A DNA stretch of 64,000 bases from NCBI GenBank assembly GCA_024196135.1, contig JAMQCK010000065.1, forward strand, positions 1-64,000, in the 5' to 3' direction. Below are positions 1 to 10,960 of the stretch, in pieces. How positions within the stretch are numbered: position 1 is the first letter of the stretch; each line of letters starts with the position of its first letter. Source of the DNA: Pleurotus ostreatus/Saccharomyces cerevisiae fusant. Its lineage: Eukaryota; Opisthokonta. A program made the translations under genes and the position numbers. The notes beneath the pieces were generated by a model that did no database searches, was not told where the DNA came from, and saw only the letters and a program-made list of their open reading frames with translations.

Positions 1-253
1 GCAGATATTAGCGCGATTCCAGTCTTGGATAGACGCGCTGTCTCAACGATGAAGAGGCTGTCATCAATACAGACGCAGTGAACGAACCGTGAAGCCACGT
101 AGGAAACCAGGACGAGCGATCCCCGACAGTCAGGCCACCACCGTGGTAGTACACAACGGCGGGCACAGGCTCCGACCCCAGCTCTTGCGGCGGGTACACG
201 TCGAGCGCCAGCTCGAGGCCATCAACCTTCTTGAACGTGACCGTCAGAGCCAT
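1..253 (-). CDS. alpha/beta hydrolase (5' part, runs off the window)
   Basis: The start codon is at 253 and the gene reads leftwards off the window. A 50-bp intron is inferred at 38-87 (GTTCGT donor, ACAG acceptor), giving exons 88-253 and 1-37. The spliced N-terminus has the order expected of alpha/beta hydrolases of the esterase/lipase kind. A beta strand leads into the oxyanion HGGG motif (YYHGGGLTVGD, about residues 36-46), and the second exon reads RLSKTGIALISA, the usual next strand. The unspliced frame hits a stop soon after the HGGG region, which supports the intron. The nucleophile elbow, acid and His lie outside the window, so substrate class cannot be stated. Confidence 0.75.
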
Positions 254-995
254 GAATGGTTGTGTCCAAATGCGGTATCATCACAGTTGAACTTTCGTGT
301 GACTCACCGCCTTGATGGTCCGTGCGTCCCCCTCCTCCTCCATAAAAGCCCATCCGCCACTCTGAGCAACTCATACTTACCTTGAGGGCATACTCCCCTT
401 CATGTAATTGGGAGTGTGGCGCAGGGGAGGCACCCATAGCACGGCGACCCTGTCCGCAGGTGCAGCCTCTGTGTTGTGTGCGCTTCGGCGCATGCACCTT
501 CGGAATATTTGCCTGTCCCGCTCCGGCCACTCTGGCTGGGCGGGCCCCTCTCTTTTTGGAACTTCCATTAGCCTGACCCTAACCCTAGCCATTGTTCGGT
601 CGGCCAAAGAAGGGCATAATATGTCGTCGATGACCATCATTTGCACTTCACACCAATTCACGAATTCTTGGAATCGAAAAACTGTCATCAACACGATGGC
701 GCGCATGCTAGTGGTACATACATAAAGGTATAGATACGTCGTGAGGTCATGGACACTGCGCACAATGCAAGAGATACAACAAAGGATAAGTACTGGACGT
801 TGACATCGATGAATGTCTATGCTCGACCTGGGACGTAACACCAACAGAGGGAGAAACAGAGGAGACCAAAAGATGAAGACGATAAGGAAAATGGAGGAGA
901 AAACAATGCAACTCGAGGATTCGTGGGTATGCCGTGGCGCGAGCGCCAACGAACGCACGGGACGTATGGCTGAGGGCAGGCTGGATCGCGTAGAC
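254..995. other. intergenic, hydrolase promoter side
   Basis: This separates two minus-strand genes and should hold the hydrolase promoter and the 3' UTR of the MYND gene. A telomere-like CCCTAACCCTA stretch sits at 577-587. The overlapping ORFs have no recognisable motifs and no consistent exon structure. Confidence 0.5.
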
Positions 996-2209
996 CTAAG
1001 GTCTAGGACGCACGCAGACGCGCTTGTGCTCCTCCCAGTCCATCTTCTGGTGCTCGGCGCTACAGTACCGCACCAGCTTGCACTTGCTGCAAACCTGCGG
1101 CGCAATACGCTCGCCATTATCGCTCCCGTCGCTGCTGCTCGTCTCGCTGCTGGAGCTCTCGCTGGGCGACGGCGGCTCCTCCTCGAAGCAGACGTCGCAG
1201 TCGACCCAGTTGCACATGGATCGCGCCCGTATGCGCTTGCCGTACTTGCCGCCCCGTCGCACGCCCAGAACGCTGGCGGCATCGATTCCACGCCGGGGGA
1301 ATCGTATCATCTCGCAGTCCTCGGTGCAGCAGGGATTGGGGCAGCCGGTCGGGTAGTCGTAGAAGATCGCCTCGTCGGGGACGAAGGAGTTATGCGTGAA
1401 GAATATCTGGGAGTAGGAGGTCGTTTGATGCGAGAACAGCACGATGAAGCGCGGCTGCTTCTCGTACAGGATGGCGCGCAGGGTGAGGTCGATCTGGGGG
1501 AAGCATGGGGTGCGCCGTTGCTTGAGAAGGGTGTGCGACAGTCGGATATCTGTGAAAGGCGGAGGTTAGTCGGGGGGAAGTAGGAAAAAGGATCGCGCCA
1601 CATACGCTCGGCCTGTATCCTTTGTGCGATGGAGGGTTTACACGTCCGGCCGTACGCATGTCTGCAGACGAGCTTGAAGTACTCCGTCACGTCGTCCATT
1701 TCCTGCCGCTTCAGATCGGTGACGATGATGAAGATCTCGTCACAGCCGATATCGTGCATCCCGCGCAGGATCATCAACTCTGGAAGCTGTGCGCGCGCGT
1801 GTTAGCCAAGCGCCGCCCCTCGCCACACATAGCCGCGCACCATAGTAAAGACGACGGGCATCATCGAGAGCTTGCGCTCCTGCATGGAGCGGTGGTGGTA
1901 GACGTGCGTCGTCCACGTCCGATCGAGGGGGATCAGGCGCCCCGTATCAACCGTGCGACAGAAGATGTTCTCGGGCATGAAGTCCCCCTTTGTCCACAGA
2001 AGCGCCTGCCCGCGCGCGCTCGCGGCGTGCTTGCGCTCCCGGACGTCGAGGAACCACTCGTGGTAGGCGTCGTGCGCGCCGCCGCGGTGCTCGAGCCATT
2101 TGTCGATCAGCATATCGGTCGAATCGTGGTCCAGCGTCGCCTGCACAAGCTCGGACATGGCCAGGCTGGGGATGGCGAAGGGGGAGTATCTGCTCGAGCG
2201 CTTCGTCAT
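996..2209 (-). CDS. MYND-type zinc finger protein
   Basis: The CDS is join(996..1549,1606..1786,1829..2209) on the minus strand, with introns of 56 and 42 bp, giving 371 residues. The zinc finger is at the extreme C-terminus (about residues 299-366). A CDVC pair is followed by an acidic/serine insert, then CSKC, RYCSAEHQ and H-x3-C. In many MYND fingers the YCSxxCQ position holds Cys; here it is His. The N-terminal 290 residues have no domain I recognise. MYND fingers usually mediate protein-protein contacts; this family is large in mushroom-forming fungi and functions are mostly unknown. The start at 2209 is the first ATG of the exon; another in-frame ATG lies near 2159. Confidence 0.8.
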
Positions 2210-2600
2210 CGCGATTATCGGGGAGGGGGACGGTGATAACGATGGCGACGGTATAAGAACAAAAGGAGAACAATAGATTGCACCCAAATGAAATGTCGCC
2301 ACTTGGCCGGCCCTCAAGCGATTGTCTCGCGTGATTCAACACTGCATTGTCGCGTCTGGGCTGAACTGGACTCGCACAAAGGGTAAAGGGCAACAAAGGC
2401 GCGTTCAGTAAATAGTGTAGGGAGTACCAATGGCGCTGAAGGATAGATGGCTACTGGACTGGACGAAACGGGTTGTAAAATGACTGTATGTTATGGAGGT
2501 TTAGTAGCGTTCCGAGCAGTATAACGATTGTAGTATAGCGTCCCATTAGATCAGTTGGTAGTCCGTGAGACAACATAGCATGGCCTTTCATCCGAAGGAA
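2210..2600. other. intergenic between two minus-strand genes
   Basis: This should contain the promoter of the MYND gene and the 3' UTR of the next gene. I see no further coding signal or repeat. Confidence 0.5.
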
Positions 2601-3467
2601 TTACAGGCAGTACCCAGAGGGGTGGCTGCAGGGAGACTTCATGGAGGGAGAAGAGTGCGAGGTCTTGAGCATCGGAGTACCGACGCGGTGGGGGATCTGG
2701 ATCGTGGGCTCAGGGGTGCGCATGCCAGCCGGGCGGTTGTCTGCCAGGTCAAGGTCAGCAAGTGTGACTGAGCTACATCGAAAGATCATGCTTACCGACG
2801 ACGAGCTTCAGAGCCTTGTCCTCGTTGATGCCCTCACCCCACTTCAGGAGGTCCTCAACCGGGATGTGGTCCTCGATGCGACGCCCGCAGATGCCCTGCC
2901 AGTAGACGAAGGGACGAACGTGGGGCGGGAGGTAGCCCTCCTGGAACACGTAGTTCGTGACGTGGGCTAGGCGGCGGATGTGAGGGGCCTCGGTCAAGCG
3001 GACACGCTGCGCGACGGTCTTGGCGGTGGGCTGGTCCAGGTGGTGGTAGCTGAACCACAGAGCGGTAGGGGCATCGTCTGCAGATGCAGGTGAGCACATC
3101 GTCGAGAAGTAGGAAGGAAGTACTCACCGACGACGAGCTTGAGAGGGTTCTCAGGGGTCATGCCGACACCCATGGTCATGACGCCCTCGATGGACTCGCT
3201 GGCCTTCACAGGCGTGCCATCGGCGCGCTCCCAGTAGGTGCTGGAGCGGTACTTGGCCTCGATGTAGCCCTGGCGGAAGACTTCGGGAACGGGTAAGCAC
3301 GGAGAGACATGATGTATGCGCGATGCACACGTACCATAATCGAGCACATCTTCCAGATCGTGCATCTTGCGCGGCGAGAGCGCAAGGTCGATGAGCTGCG
3401 TCGTCGGCGGCGAGTGAATGCGCGACGCAAGCTGGTAAGTGAGCCAGAGTTCAGAGGCGTTGTACAT
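2601..3467 (-). CDS. unknown protein built of two tandem repeats
   Basis: The CDS is join(2601..2740,2796..3077,3128..3280,3335..3467), with introns of 55, 50 and 54 bp, giving 235 residues. Residues about 3-96 and 97-190 are homologous to each other. Both copies contain in order A/T-x-LWxxY, a helical stretch, D/N-YVF-x2-GY, a YW pair, and a final LKLVVD. Each copy ends at a phase-1 intron within the VV|D junction, so one exon module has been duplicated. I do not recognise the family. The start at 3467 is preferred because an upstream in-frame ATG at 3641 overlaps the TATA box and would lie upstream of transcription start. There is no clear signal peptide or membrane segment from 3467. The C-terminal tail of about 45 residues is Pro/Ser-rich. 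Confidence 0.75.
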
Positions 3468-3640
3468 CGTGTAGTGTGGTTGGTAGATGCGGCGTCGAGG
3501 TGGGTACAGATGCGCTAGAGCGGGGCCGGCGGGAGGCAAGAAGAGGACGATGAAGGCGTCGAGGGGAAGAGCCCGGGCAAATCGCACGAAGAGGTGGACG
3601 AGGAGGGTGAGGCTCAGAATATGCGACAGGCATGGAAGCA

Positions 3641-3646
3641 TTTATA
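3641..3646 (-). promoter_or_regulatory. TATA box of the duplicated-repeat gene
   Basis: The minus strand reads CTATAAATG here, about 175 bases upstream of the chosen start codon. The ATG at its end is in frame with the gene but would fall upstream of the expected transcription start, so it is rejected as start. Confidence 0.5.
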
Positions 3647-4658
3647 GGGAGCGAGCGCTGGACCCTGATGCATTCAGAAGCCCGGCGAAAAGGCTCGGGC
3701 TGATGAGGCGTGTGCGATCGGCTAGGGTTGAGGCAGGGCTGAGGTTCCCTGGGCATAATTAACGGAAAGGGCGGTGCTATTGAATGCGGAAGGCCCTTCT
3801 TCCAATCCGGTTTCGCGGGCTGGACGGCGTCGGGACCCGCTCGTCGAGTATCGAGCCTTGGCGCATGAGTACGGTAGCCTGATTTGCTCTGGCCAAAGAG
3901 ATTCGCTTGACACGTTGGGAGCGCCAGACGTCTTGAGCCTTGCAGATGTTCGACGTAAGCTAATCCGTGCATAGCATGAGGTCCCTTGTCTGTGAGATGT
4001 TTGGAGTTTGAACATGTTGTATGGTCAGAAGAGAGGTTGCAGAGAAGACGAAGAGGTGCAAATGTGACGTCTTGGGCGCCTAGCGATTAGATCAAGAGCC
4101 ACGTGGAATCGGCAATCAGCTTGCTGGACCCACAACGCTTGCACTGAACGTATCATTTGGTTCTCGTTGACTCCCATACAGAAGGCGGCTTTTAACCAGG
4201 CTGAGCTAGCGCACCAATTACATGTCAAGTTGAGGTCCGGGTGAGAGAAAGTGCCCCCATTTGTATGCTGCTGACTGAAGCGCCAGAGGCTGCATCAATG
4301 CGGGATTACAGCGTCTATGCTAATCATTGACCTATCGCGCGGATACAGGGGGAGTAGAGGCCCAGATAGACTCGAAGCTCGTGTTCATCTTCAAGCGTCG
4401 TACGGGAGGCTGCTGGAAGTCTTGCCTGTCAGAGGCGCATTTGGCGTCTTGTGATGCTGGTTGTTCCGCGGATGGGGGTATGCTGATGTCGTACGCCCTC
4501 CAACTATCATCCAGGACGTCCTTGTGGCCACCGCAGACGACCAACTAGCGTCCGCCTGGCTCGGCGGCACATTGAGGCTGACGGCGAGTGACGGTAGGCT
4601 GACGAGTGCCCCGTGACCATGACATAATCTCCGGAAACAGCAGGAACACCCCGGCCCG

Positions 4659-4666
4659 TATAAATA
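4659..4666 (+). promoter_or_regulatory. TATA box of transaldolase
   Basis: TATAAATA lies 54 bases upstream of the transaldolase ATG, a normal distance for a highly expressed fungal housekeeping gene. Confidence 0.6.
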
Positions 4667-4712
4667 TGTTGGGCCGAGGGATGAGGCGCACATACGCACC
4701 TTGCCAGAAACC

Positions 4713-5897
4713 ATGACTACCTCACTCGACCTCCTCAAGCAGACCGGCACCGTCGTCGTCTCCGACAGCGGTGACTTTGAGTGTGAGCGCGCTCTGCAGG
4801 GGAATGCAGAAAGAGATCACTGACGTAGCGACCAGCGATCGATGTCTACAAGCCGCAGGATGCGACGACGAACCCGTCGCTCATCCTCGCCGCAGCGGGC
4901 AAGGAGGGCTACGCGCGCCTGATCGACGCTGCCGTTGAGTACGGCAAGTCGAAGGGCGGCGACAAGGAGACCCAGGTCAACGCCGCGATGGACCGCTTGG
5001 TGCGTAAATCGGTGCGATGATGGGTCCGATCTCGCTAACAAACCGCTAGCTCGTTGAGTTCGGCAAGGAGATCTTGAAGATTATCCCTGGTCGCGTCTCG
5101 ACCGAGGTTGACGCCCGCCTGTCCTTCGACAAGGCCGCCACCAAGGCGAAGGTGTGCATGAAAGGCTCATAGCCCCTAAGGCAACTCGCTAACTGTACTT
5201 CCAGGCGAAGGAGCTGATCGCGCTTTACGAGAGCGTCGGTATCAAGAAGGAGCGCATCTTGATCAAGATCGCTTCGACTTGGGAGGGTATCCAGGCCGCG
5301 CGCGAACTCGAGAAGGAGGACGGCATCCACTGCAACCTCACCCTCCTCTTCGGCTTCGCTCAGGCCGTCGCCTGCGCAGAGGCTGGCGTCACCCTCATCT
5401 CGCCCTTCGTCGGCCGCATTCTCGACTGGTACAAGAAGAACAAGCCGGGCCCGAGCTACGAGGGCGAGGAGGACCCGGGTGTGCAGTCCGTGCAGAAGAT
5501 CTTCAACTACTACAAGCAGCACGGCTACAACACCATCGTCATGGGCGCCTCGTTCCGCAACATCGGCGAGATCAAGGCCCTCGCGGGTGTTGACTTCTTG
5601 ACCATTTCGCCTTCGCTGCTTGAGCAACTGAAGAACTCCACCGATCCGGTTCCGAAGAAGCTTGACGCCTCCAACGGTTAGTAATTTCATTATTCTTGCA
5701 CCACCGGCCTTTACTGACTTCGCCCCTCAGCCAAGTCCGCCGCCCCCATCCCGAAGGTCTCGTACATCGACAACGAGCCCGAGTTCCGTTGGGAGCTCCT
5801 CCAGGACCAGATGGCGTTCGACAAGCTCCACGAGGGTATCAAGAAGTTCGCTGAGGACGGCGAGACTCTCAAGAGCCTCATCCGCAAGAAGCTCTAA
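4713..5897 (+). CDS. TAL1: transaldolase
   Basis: The CDS is join(4713..4782,4836..4999,5050..5151,5205..5676,5731..5897), with four introns of 50-54 bp, giving 324 residues, the normal length of eukaryotic transaldolase. It transfers a dihydroxyacetone unit between sugar phosphates in the non-oxidative pentose phosphate pathway in the cytosol. Family features are visible: DATTNPSLI near the N-terminus, [17 protein letters not shown] carrying the Schiff-base lysine in the IKIAST motif, [15 protein letters not shown](L)DW and FRNIGEI. The C-terminal exon ends in the usual helical segment. The product assignment is secure. A MITE sits about 75 bp downstream of the stop codon. Confidence 0.97.
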
Positions 5898-5972
5898 GCG
5901 CTTACTGAGCGTTAGGCGCCGATTGCGACTTTGGGATGGCTGGACTGCAGTAGAAGTAATGAATCTTGTATA

Positions 5973-6409
5973 CAGTAGAATTTCCTCTATGGAATCACCC
6001 CCTATGGAATATCCCCGCTACAGAATAGGGTTGGGCGATCTCCCGACGCGGGAGGCGGGGATATTCCAAAATCCCCGTTATCTCATATGGAATAGAGTTG
6101 CGAGGCCGTCCTCCGGCCAAAATATTCCATACCATCGACTCAGTCCGGAGGCTACCACCTGTTCATGGCTTACGAGTAGCATGTCTAACCACGATCTTGC
6201 TCTGAGTGCACTGGCTATGCCTGAACAGCATCCTAAAGGCCATCTGAGAGCACGGCGTGCCTCAAAAAGGACTGATAATTGCCACCGAAAAGCGGAATAA
6301 AATATTCAGAATTTCCGAGCATTTATTGCCTATTTTTCGGACGGAATATCCCCTCTAAGGAATACAAAAAATCGTCGCCCGACCGTATTCCTTAAAGGAA
6401 ATTCTACTG
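5973..6409. mobile_element. non-autonomous pogo/Tigger-like MITE
   Basis: A 437-bp element has inverted ends. The left end begins CAGTAGAATTTCCTCTATGG and the right end is the complement of CAGTAGAATTTCCTTTAAGG, 21 of the first 23 bases matching. It is flanked by TA on both sides (5971-5972 and 6410-6411), the target duplication of Tc1/mariner elements. CAGTAGAA-type ends are typical of the pogo/Tigger/Fot1 branch. Short GGAATA/TATTCC motifs recur through both end regions. There is no transposase ORF, so it would need a helper. It lies immediately 3' of transaldolase, probably in or next to its 3' UTR. Confidence 0.75.
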
Positions 6410-6411
6410 TA

Positions 6412-7014
6412 CGTAAAAACCACTCGCTATAGAGGATCGTGTATCGACATGTAATGCAAGGATTCGGCTCGGCCGATGCCTTTGACTTCATCTTTGCGTG
6501 CGCTATGACTGGGCAACTGAGGCGTACGTTGGCCTTCGTGGCTGACTCTGGCGTCGCCTTCAAAGTTTACCTGGGTCCTTCAAATAGCCGCCAGTGGCAT
6601 CGGCGGGTACATTGCCTTCCCAAGATACTGCAGGCCTGCCTATGCCGAGGATCGCCAGTTCGGATTTTGTAAGGTGTGAATCTGAATGCTCTAAGTACGG
6701 CACTTTCTTCATATCTACCCATGTAGTGTAATCTGCAATGAATCCGCCGTCGATGATTAAGGAGAAAGGAAACCGAACCGGGTCCTTCTATGCTCTATGG
6801 TAGTACTAATGCTGCCCGTCCGAAACACATTCCAAGAATACGGGCACATGGGGAGAAGTTGTTCGCTGGGTGGTTTCGATAATGCTTAACGTGAAGGATG
6901 AGGGAAGAGTCGATGCGCATCTATGGTCGTGGTCGCGTCGTGCCGTGTCGTTATACGTATCCCGGAAATTTTCGAGCTGCAGCCCTCTGCCCATACCGCG
7001 GCCTCATCGTATCG
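6412..7014. other. intergenic, no gene seen
   Basis: This is AT-richer than the genes around it. A 77-codon ORF near 6439-6672 begins with GTG and has no recognisable motif. I see no repeat apart from the MITE that ends at 6409. Confidence 0.5.
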
Positions 7015-8045
7015 TCAAGCGATATCGAAGCCCATGGCGACCTTCCGGCCGTACTGGTCGCGCGAGCCGCGCAGGCGCTCGCTGTCGGTGCCACCCTTGG
7101 CCAGCAGCTCCGCGCTGAAGACGTACAGCGCACCCTCGATGCGCGTGCCGCGAATCTTCACCGTCTGCAGGAAGCGCCCCATCCGCTGCCGGTACATCTT
7201 GTCGTGGCTGCGCACGTAGCGGAGGATCTCGGAGACCTCCTCGCCGTCGATGGCGTGCGCGCGGTTGTAGCGGATCTCGAGGTGGACTAGGGCGGGCGCG
7301 TCGAGCGCGCCGAGGAGGCGGGAGACGTCGCAGCGGACGTCGAGGAGGCGGACGACTTGGAGGTTATGTACGCGCGCGGCGAACTCCATGTGAAAGCGCT
7401 GGGAGAGGACGAGCTGCTCGTAGGGGGCGACCTTCGTGTCATCTGCGCGGACGTGGTCGAAGGTAGCGGAGCGGACGTGAAGCGCGTTGGCGAGGGCGTT
7501 GGCGCAGTCGCTGAGGAAGACGCGGTGAGTGAGGTGGAGGTCTGCCACACTAGCCCACGGGACGCTGAGCTCCTGTGGCAGGAAGGACGCGGGGGTCGAG
7601 ACATGAACCGCCGCAGGAGCAGCTGAATACGACGCGCGACGAGGGCGCACGGATGGGATATTCGACGAAGCAGGTTTGTGGATCTGGGTAATTTGAGGCG
7701 TCGGGGGAAGACTGCAATGCTTGGAGGAGATGGTTGTGGGTATGGGGGTATACTGAGGAAACGGTGCATGCGCGCTGGAGCTTCTGCGTTCGCGGCCCAT
7801 GCGGTTCAGCTTGTCGAAGCTCCTGCTCCCGTGCAGCTTGCGGTCCAATGGGCGCCGCTGCTGTATACGGGCAGGGTTCAGCTGCGTGACTGAAGGCTCC
7901 TTTCGCAGCTGAGGGTGCAGGGGACGTGCGGCAGACGACGACGACTGCTGGGGGTGACGGCCGAACAGCTTATCAAGGCACTGGAAGATTTCATCAGTAC
8001 CCGTATGAACGCCGGCGGATGCGTAGTGGCACGACGCACCTTCAT
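7015..8045 (-). CDS. unknown protein, leucine-rich C-terminal half
   Basis: The CDS is join(7015..7980,8040..8045), 323 residues. The long open frame has no ATG at its 5' end. A 59-bp intron at 7981-8039 (GTGCGT donor, CTGAT branch point, CCAG acceptor) links a two-codon exon, ATG AAG, to it. The N-terminal third is Ser/Pro/Arg-rich and probably disordered. The C-terminal 190 residues alternate leucine and short polar stretches (LxxLDVRCDVSRLL, PALVHLEIRYNR), like the LRR part of basidiomycete F-box proteins, but no F-box is seen. Function unknown. A TATA box lies about 95 bases upstream. Confidence 0.65.
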
Positions 8046-8722
8046 CGTTTGCGGCGTAATTAGTAGGGATATAAAATTTCAATGTTGATGTCGACGGCGG
8101 GGCTGGGTAGAGCGAGAGTTGCAGTGAGCAAAGGGGGTGTATATATACGGCGAGGAGAACACAAACACACCAGTCAAAAACGCTCAGGGTCCTGCAAGCT
8201 ACCGCTATGACAGGGCAGATCCTGGTCGTCTTTGGTGAGATGCATGGGCCGCGCTGCTGTCAGTTATATGAAGCATTTCATCTATTGTTCCAGGCGGGGC
8301 GCGCGGCCGAACAGAAATCTGGCGCAGACAAAAGGGGGAGCGGGTGCCCTTTGACGAGGAACAATGACCACAGCCACCTTGTTACCTAAGTGGAAGTTGC
8401 TTTGTGTCGCCCGCATAAGGAAATCTTACTTCTAGACCACGGATGCATGCGCACAGATCGCAGAGATGGCTATTGCCACCGCGACGTCCCGGCGCAGGCG
8501 CGTCGGCGTTCATGTCCAGCGTCCGCGAGGTGATGCGCAACAGAGCAGGGCAAGGCAGGTCCCTAGAATCCCGTTCATTGGTAGCAAACGCGATGCGCCG
8601 TATCGCCGAGGGACACGTACATCGCTTACATACATGCGCTCAAAGATACACACCTCACCAGTCCGACAACAGCTGCTCTGGGCTGCTCTGCACACCGACG
8701 GCGACGCGGCGGGGCGTTCATA
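8046..8722. other. intergenic
   Basis: Apart from the TATA box at 8140 nothing is recognised. The ORFs here lack domains and are not supported by splice signals. Confidence 0.5.
8140..8147 (-). promoter_or_regulatory. TATA box of the 7015-8045 gene
   Basis: TATATATA, about 95 bases upstream of the inferred ATG at 8045. Confidence 0.45.
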
Positions 8723-10280
8723 TCATCGCTTCATGGCGTGCCGCCGGCTTTTGCCCGGGCGCTGCGGCTTGAAGCCCTTCTTGCCACCCTTGGCTGGGCC
8801 GCCCTTGCCACCCTTGCCGCCGCCAAAGTCGAAGTTGTCCGTCGATTCCTTCGTGTTCTGCTTCGCGCGACGACCGACGGTCCCATATCCGAACTTCTTG
8901 TCGCGTGCAGAGCGAGCCATTTTGGGGCCGTTGGGTTTGCCGCGCTTGGCAGGCCGGTCTGCGATCGCGTCCTCGACGGCAACATCGAAGTCGTCGTCGA
9001 CGGGTTTGTCGAGTACGTCTTTGTGTTCTGGATAGCAAGATCAGCGGCGGGCACGACGTGGGAAGCGACGGGCGGAAGGCGGGCGGCGGGTCGGTGATCA
9101 TAGAGTAGGAAATGAATGGTAAACTTACTCCGCTTGAGCGAGCGCAAGCGCTCTTCCATATCCTTCTTGCTCTGCTCGCGCTCCTTGAGCTTCTCGATCT
9201 GCACCTGCTTGCCGAACTTCTTGCCCTCGCGCTCGCGCCGCTTGTCCTCGCTCTTCTTGATAGTCGCCTTCTCGTCGAGCAGCCGCTGGCGGATGCGCTC
9301 CATGTGCGCGTCCGACTTGACCATCTCCGCGAAATAGTCGGCGGGGCGGGTGAAGGGGAAGTTGTGTTTGGCGGCGAGCGCGCGGGCGGCGTTAGCGCCG
9401 TGCAGGGCCTGCTTGTAGCTAGGAACGCCGCGTTAGCCTCGGGTGGGGGGCCTAAAGAAAGCGCGGGACGTACAAGGCAAGCTCGCGATTGAGATCGTCT
9501 TCGACGTCGACGTCGATGGTGTTGGGATAGGAAAGGACGAGGGTCTCGGTCCACGGTAATGAGGGGTCGAGCTGAATGGTGTCGCGTATGCGCTCGAGAG
9601 CGACCTGGGTATGACGTGAGGGAGGGTTGAGGGGCGGAAACCTGATAAGCACGCACTGTGTTGTCGATCTCGAGTTTTCGTTGAGGCACGGCGTCTTCGT
9701 CCACCTCATCTTCGACCTCGTCCAAGGGTATCGCGTCATCGTCGGCCTCCTGCGGCTTAATCGCGGAAGGGCCCGCCGCAGCCTCTTCTGAGTCCGAGTC
9801 CGCCTCTTGGTCACTGTCGTCTTCCCCTTCTTCCTCCCCTTCCTCCTCGCTACCGTCGCCGCCGAGCATCGTGTTGAGCTGCGCCTGGTCGTATTCGTCC
9901 AAGCCGTCGTCCCCGAGCAACTTCATCAGCCGTTCCATGCCCTCCTCGTCCACGCCTTCATCGTCGCTGTCGGTCTCCTCGTCATCGTCCGAGCCGACGT
10001 CGCTGCCCGACACATCCTCGTCTGATCCATCCTCTCCGTCGACAAAGTCCTCACCCTCCTCATCGTCATCGTCTTCCGCCTCCTCGACCGCCTTGGGGGG
10101 CGAGACCTTCGATGTCGAGGCCTGCTTCTCCGCAAGCTTGGAGGCCTTTGCGGTCTTCGGGCTCTTCTCCACGCTCTTTGTCGCCTTCTCTGCACTCTTG
10201 GGGCTCTTTGCGACCTTCCCCACCGCCTTCGATGTAGAGGGAGATGCCTTAGCGGCTGCTTGCTTCGCCGCCTTAGCCAT
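8723..10280 (-). CDS. EBP2: rRNA-processing protein EBP2
   Basis: The CDS is join(8723..9027,9129..9418,9474..9604,9657..10280), with introns of 101, 55 and 52 bp, giving 449 residues. Ebp2 is a nucleolar factor needed for 60S ribosomal subunit assembly and 27S pre-rRNA processing. The N-terminal 70 residues repeat K-S-P-K/A-E-K-like blocks, followed by a long Asp/Glu/Ser-rich acidic region (about 70-200). The conserved core starts near ALERIRDTIQLDPSLPW and continues through RELAFYKQAL, PADYFAEMVK and the Lys/Arg/Glu coiled region. The C-terminus is basic and Gly-rich and ends in the family signature PGKSRRH. The family name comes from the human protein that binds a viral antigen; the fungal protein has only its ribosomal role. 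Confidence 0.93.
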
Positions 10281-10960
10281 GATGTGAGTGCTAATCCAAC
10301 AATTTCGATCACTGACATGTCCCGATCATTCGTCCACGAGGGGGCAAATAGATGTAAATACGAATGGTCCTTGTTCTCTCCTGCCATCTTCGCTGCAGTC
10401 TTCCTCCCCCAAAATACTACATTGTACGTGCTCAGGAAGTAGCCCTTTGTATGACTTTAGGTGAAGAATTTTCTTTTTCTTCCCCATTCCTTGGCACGCC
10501 GCTACATTGCCCGCAAGATCTGCTTGTGGCAGCAGACTGTCACCAACTCAGGCTAACCGCCTCATATTCCGGCCGAACGGCTGCTGGCAAGATCGATAGG
10601 TATAGCCTTACGAGGGTACCGGTCTTTACAATAGAGCTCGGTAATGGCGTGCTGGAGAGAACCGAGGTGGAATCGCAAGGCTTTTACGGAGACCGTACTT
10701 CTTCCACGTAAGAATCTTCATCGCTGCGTCTCATCTGAACTGCAATGTCCGTTTTTCTGAGTCGAATCAAAGCCGTATCCACTGAGAAGACAGGGTTTCC
10801 AGCGCCTTGATTTGTGGGCGCCGCACACGTGCGTCCCCCAGATGAGCGAAGATGCCGATCTGGGTAACCGCCGAACGGATCCTGGTCTCCTCCCCCGCCC
10901 AGAGGCTCATCTTGTCAGCTCCGGTCCGGTTCCTGCTGACCAATTGCCTACGCGCTTAAA
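10281..10960. other. intergenic, divergent promoters of EBP2 and MFS gene
   Basis: This lies between two genes transcribed away from each other. I see no ORF with recognisable content and no repeat. Confidence 0.5.

Larger units (their letters stand above)
3468..4712. other. intergenic, divergent promoters
   Basis: The stretch lies between the minus-strand repeat gene and the plus-strand transaldolase. It holds a TATA box for each gene. The ORFs inside it have no motif and no convincing intron structure. Confidence 0.5.

Noticed and set aside
377..1291. 304-codon minus-strand ORF
   Set aside because: It overlaps the 3' part of the MYND gene in another frame and contains Arg/Ala/Ser-biased sequence with no motif; the MYND frame has intact zinc ligands and consistent splice phases.
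3465..3641. N-terminal extension with hydrophobic residues on the duplicated-repeat protein
   Set aside because: It looks like a signal peptide, but its ATG overlaps the TATA box and would lie upstream of the transcript.
5046..5690. 214-codon ORF antisense to transaldolase
   Set aside because: It is the mirror of a highly codon-biased GC-rich gene; no domain and no promoter of its own.
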